A DNA stretch of 50,338 bases from CAZPDM01 sp964585305 (GTDB lineage Bacteria; Planctomycetota; Uabimicrobiia; Uabimicrobiales; JABWCH01). Positions 48,801-50,338 of the stretch are shown here, in pieces (position 1 is the stretch's first letter; each line of letters begins with the position of its first letter). The notes under the pieces were generated by a model that saw only the letters and a program-made list of their open reading frames with translations, did not search any database and was not told the DNA's origin. The stretch covers positions 1 to 50,338 of the forward strand of contig CAZPDM010000024.1 of NCBI GenBank assembly GCA_964585305.1, read 5' to 3'. The position numbers and the translations under genes are program-made.

Positions 48801-50338
48801 CAAAAAAACATTGCTATCTCTGACGTTGCTCCTAAGATAGAAGTAAAACACCAAGAATTTAGCCAGGAAAAAATTGTATATAGTGGAGTTTCAATTGGCT
48901 TACCAGGCTCATTTAAAAAATCTTTCCGCGATGATAACTTTGAGCAAATTTTTGAAGGTCGCAACTTTATTGAGCGTCTTACCGATGCAGAAAAGCAAAA
49001 GTTAGTGGATTTGAATATCACTAAATTGGTAAAAAGTAGTGTTGATAATCCTGCTTTTAAGTTATTAAGTTCACTTAATGAAGTGATTCAACTCGCAGGA
49101 AAAATTGGTAAGATAGACCTTTTGGCAGATTATCATATCAGCGAAAAAGAAATTCGCAAAATGACCAGCACCATTGGATATGGAGTAGCTGCGGGTTATG
49201 AAGCTCTTTGTGATGCAGGAATTCCGTTAATTCGCGAAAATATTATTACCAGCACAGGAAATAAGTTGCCTACTCATCGTTGGTTGCTTCCAGCAGAAAT
49301 GCAGCATGAAACTGGAATTATTTTTGCTAATGGGTTCCCAATGATTGAGCCATTTATCCAGGAAGTTTCCCGATATGTTGCTTATAAGTATGGAAGTAAA
49401 CTTCGTCAGGATTTAATAGGATTTTATGAACAAATCATTGACAAAGTAACCGATCCAAATATTAAAAAATTGCTATCAGATTGGTACACTTTACATTATT
49501 CCCGCTTAACACATTCTCCTGGAGAAGCAGAGGTATATCAATTTAATCATCACTTCATGGATCAGGTAGCTGTTCAAGCTAATAATCATTTGGCTTCTAT
49601 GATTGGCGCAAAAGGGATCAATTTCCAATTGAACGCAGCATGTTCTTCTACAGTTTGCGCAATTACATTAGCCGAATCTCTTATTAAAACAGGAAAAATG
49701 AAGAGAATGATTATTATTGGTGCTGATGATGCCAGTTCATCTACCAATCTTCCTTGGTTAGGTGCAGGCTTCTTATGCACCGGAGCAGCAGCAAATGCTG
49801 AAGATTTATATGAATGTGCTGTTCCTTTTGATCGACGTCGAAATGGTATGCTGATGGGCGCAGGTGCGGTTGGCATAGTTATTGAGACAGATGCTGAAGT
49901 CAAAAAACGTGGTATGGTTGGTGTATGTGAATTGTTAGGCTCCCATAGTTTCAATACTACTCGGCATCCTGCTCAAATTGATAAAGAAGCCTTTGCTGAA
50001 GAATTGAATTATTTTATGTCAAAGATGGAACAAGAACATCATCTTAATCGAGACACAATAGCACCTAAGATGGTATACCTCTCCCATGAAACCTATACAC
50101 CTCCTAGAGGTGGCTGTGCGCAAACTGAAGCACATTCTTTACGTACTGCCTTTACAAAGAGCTATCAAAAAATTCTTATCAGCAATACTAAAGGTATGAC
50201 AGGCCATCTTATGGGTCCATCTATTGAAGATGCTGTGGCCGCAAAATGTCTGCAATTCCAAAAAGTTCCGCCTGTTGTAAATTGTACACAACCCGATCCG
50301 GAGTTTAATGATTTAGCACTATCTAAAGGTGGTGCATA
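45891..50338 (+). CDS. KS-AT-KS polyketide/polyunsaturated-lipid synthase, 3' end beyond window
   Basis: At least 1482 codons from the ATG at 45891 without a stop. First KS at about 8-440, catalytic set complete: Cys218 (TACASG), His352 (ETHGTA), His393 (NIGHLK). Next is an AT at about 600-890 with Ser699 (GHSLGE), His801 in SHAFHS (malonyl-type) and an LFVEVGPNS end. After a linker a second KS starts at about 1000: Cys1251 (AACSST), His1399 (LSHETYT) and His1439 (KGMTGH), also apparently complete. No ACP, KR or DH is visible before the edge. The ITEDSAPGILPNLVAGRVANVF region resembles PfaA/Hgl-type lipid synthases more than classical macrolide PKS. Two active KS domains around one AT is unusual. 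It follows the barrel gene by 50 bp, so export and synthesis are likely co-transcribed. Confidence 0.92.
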   Translation, partial: MKQDISKKIAVVGLGCFFADAPNITQFWKNILEKKVSIRPLPDEILKPDIYYRPELLRETYKQDKTYTNVAGWIEDIKFDVRKYKIPPAVAQHMESNQHAALYTTDQALTGFDWSKVSKERISVIMGNGMVGDRYFNSTTRVNFQHFEHTLKHNPLFTERFSKQEQENILEYLKDICLKGTIPITEDSAPGILPNLVAGRVANVFDFHGPAYTVDTACASGLAAIISGIDSLNMNKCDLAIAGASDMSMLALGFIWFSAINALSPNGSFPFDSRADGFVIGQGAGTVLLKRLSDAVRDKDHIYAVITGYSQTSDGKGKYIAAPNEEWQSQTIQQACRMAGYPIDTVELIETHGTATAVGDVVEVSALKKSFSALGCSRKNYCGIGSVKSNIGHLKSAAGLPGFIKAVLALEHKILPPTANFKQLNPKLQLEDSPFYVVTDPKPWEAKEHPRRANVSSFGFGGANSHVTLQEYRADDYEEISTTYQKQDKGITISSNPLPENKTNSNSYTFFFSGDSLEELNQNVANFFDKFSQKSQISFAQSAFLHNSSINARKKIRLAILASSYQTLQSKFAFFTKNSQNIVELEKEDIFLKQGDYRKSEQIAAMFPGQASQYPNMLKNLQEAYPSLSSIYSQIDAFWTARRNYSVSSLVFSQEPEEKALEILKDTSHAHPAIFASNFSSYRLLQEMGFSARYMIGHSLGEVCALAAGGMLSFSDAMTLIESRGFAFKDAKLADFGRMLAVRGELKHIQDLVKESNLEVGIANINSLKQIIVSGSSEQIQKFAEFLKSKRISHTPLYVSHAFHSNLMKPVADLFYQRIQNLEFSPSLNKIIANQTASYYSNENLSQIATMLKEQIYQPVNFVASIQKLYEDGVRLFVEVGPNSILSNLVKDILNHSDVSILTLNTKGKNDFECFQRFLAGLFVQGIQLQLAPSRMQIPQNSEMPALEITNVETKQNKNIGTSKVESPTVQKNIAISDVAPKIEVKHQEFSQEKIVYSGVSIGLPGSFKKSFRDDNFEQIFEGRNFIERLTDAEKQKLVDLNITKLVKSSVDNPAFKLLSSLNEVIQLAGKIGKIDLLADYHISEKEIRKMTSTIGYGVAAGYEALCDAGIPLIRENIITSTGNKLPTHRWLLPAEMQHETGIIFANGFPMIEPFIQEVSRYVAYKYGSKLRQDLIGFYEQIIDKVTDPNIKKLLSDWYTLHYSRLTHSPGEAEVYQFNHHFMDQVAVQANNHLASMIGAKGINFQLNAACSSTVCAITLAESLIKTGKMKRMIIIGADDASSSTNLPWLGAGFLCTGAAANAEDLYECAVPFDRRRNGMLMGAGAVGIVIETDAEVKKRGMVGVCELLGSHSFNTTRHPAQIDKEAFAEELNYFMSKMEQEHHLNRDTIAPKMVYLSHETYTPPRGGCAQTEAHSLRTAFTKSYQKILISNTKGMTGHLMGPSIEDAVAAKCLQFQKVPPVVNCTQPDPEFNDLALSKGGA

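Overview
This is an AT-rich stretch (roughly two thirds A+T by eye) of a bacterial chromosome with two membranes. Outer-membrane and secretion features include type IV pilus/type II secretion-like parts, a LolA-like protein, a predicted porin-like barrel and long pseudopilin-like proteins. FHA domains, HEAT repeats, GspK-like proteins carrying LamG domains, a FHA-GAF-histidine kinase and many lineage-specific coiled-coil membrane proteins together resemble Planctomycetota or a related PVC lineage. That placement is inference, not a database result. The window is scaffolded: 100 Ns sit inside a tandem tRNA-Glu array.

Layout. 1-9005: a very long pseudopilin-like gene running off the left edge (minus), a tRNA-Arg(UCG), an unknown one-TM protein (minus), and a divergent operon for a PilM-PilN-like fusion and a PilO-like partner. 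9040-15765 (minus): an orphan 2Fe-2S subunit, a small cupin, a 218-bp MITE-like inverted-repeat element, a glycosyltransferase coupled to a hybrid histidine kinase, a coiled-coil membrane protein, and IF-1 with an N-terminal extension. 15989-16397 (minus): at least four tRNA-Glu(UUC) copies around the gap. 16538-18907 (plus): an orphan FtsX-type permease. 18981-26223 (minus): a KS-AT polyketide synthase-like protein lacking both catalytic histidines, a small membrane protein, a secreted MetX-like hydrolase, a nitroreductase, an M50 protease and a dynamin-like GTPase. 26547-39478 (plus): HEAT-repeat protein, ManC, aminopeptidase P, ferredoxin, a second giant GspK-like/LamG protein, a HTH-Zn-ribbon regulator, a YkgJ-type protein, a TrmJ-like methyltransferase and a twin-FHA protein. 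39708-50338 (plus): LolA-like protein, coiled-coil/LolA-like fusion, predicted outer-membrane barrel, and a KS-AT-KS synthase cut by the right edge.

Working together. The most coherent candidate system is at the right end: three envelope proteins with lipid-trafficking or outer-membrane signatures lead, almost without gaps, into a multidomain synthase of the PUFA/complex-lipid type. The KS-AT protein at 18981-21479 could be a distant partner, like PfaB in PUFA synthases. A second theme is envelope machinery of the type IV pilus/T2SS kind, with fused PilM/PilN and two giant LamG-bearing minor-pseudopilin-like proteins. Regulation looks mostly sigma70-like: several starts carry TTGACT/TTGACA-type -35 boxes 16-17 bp from AT-rich -10 boxes.
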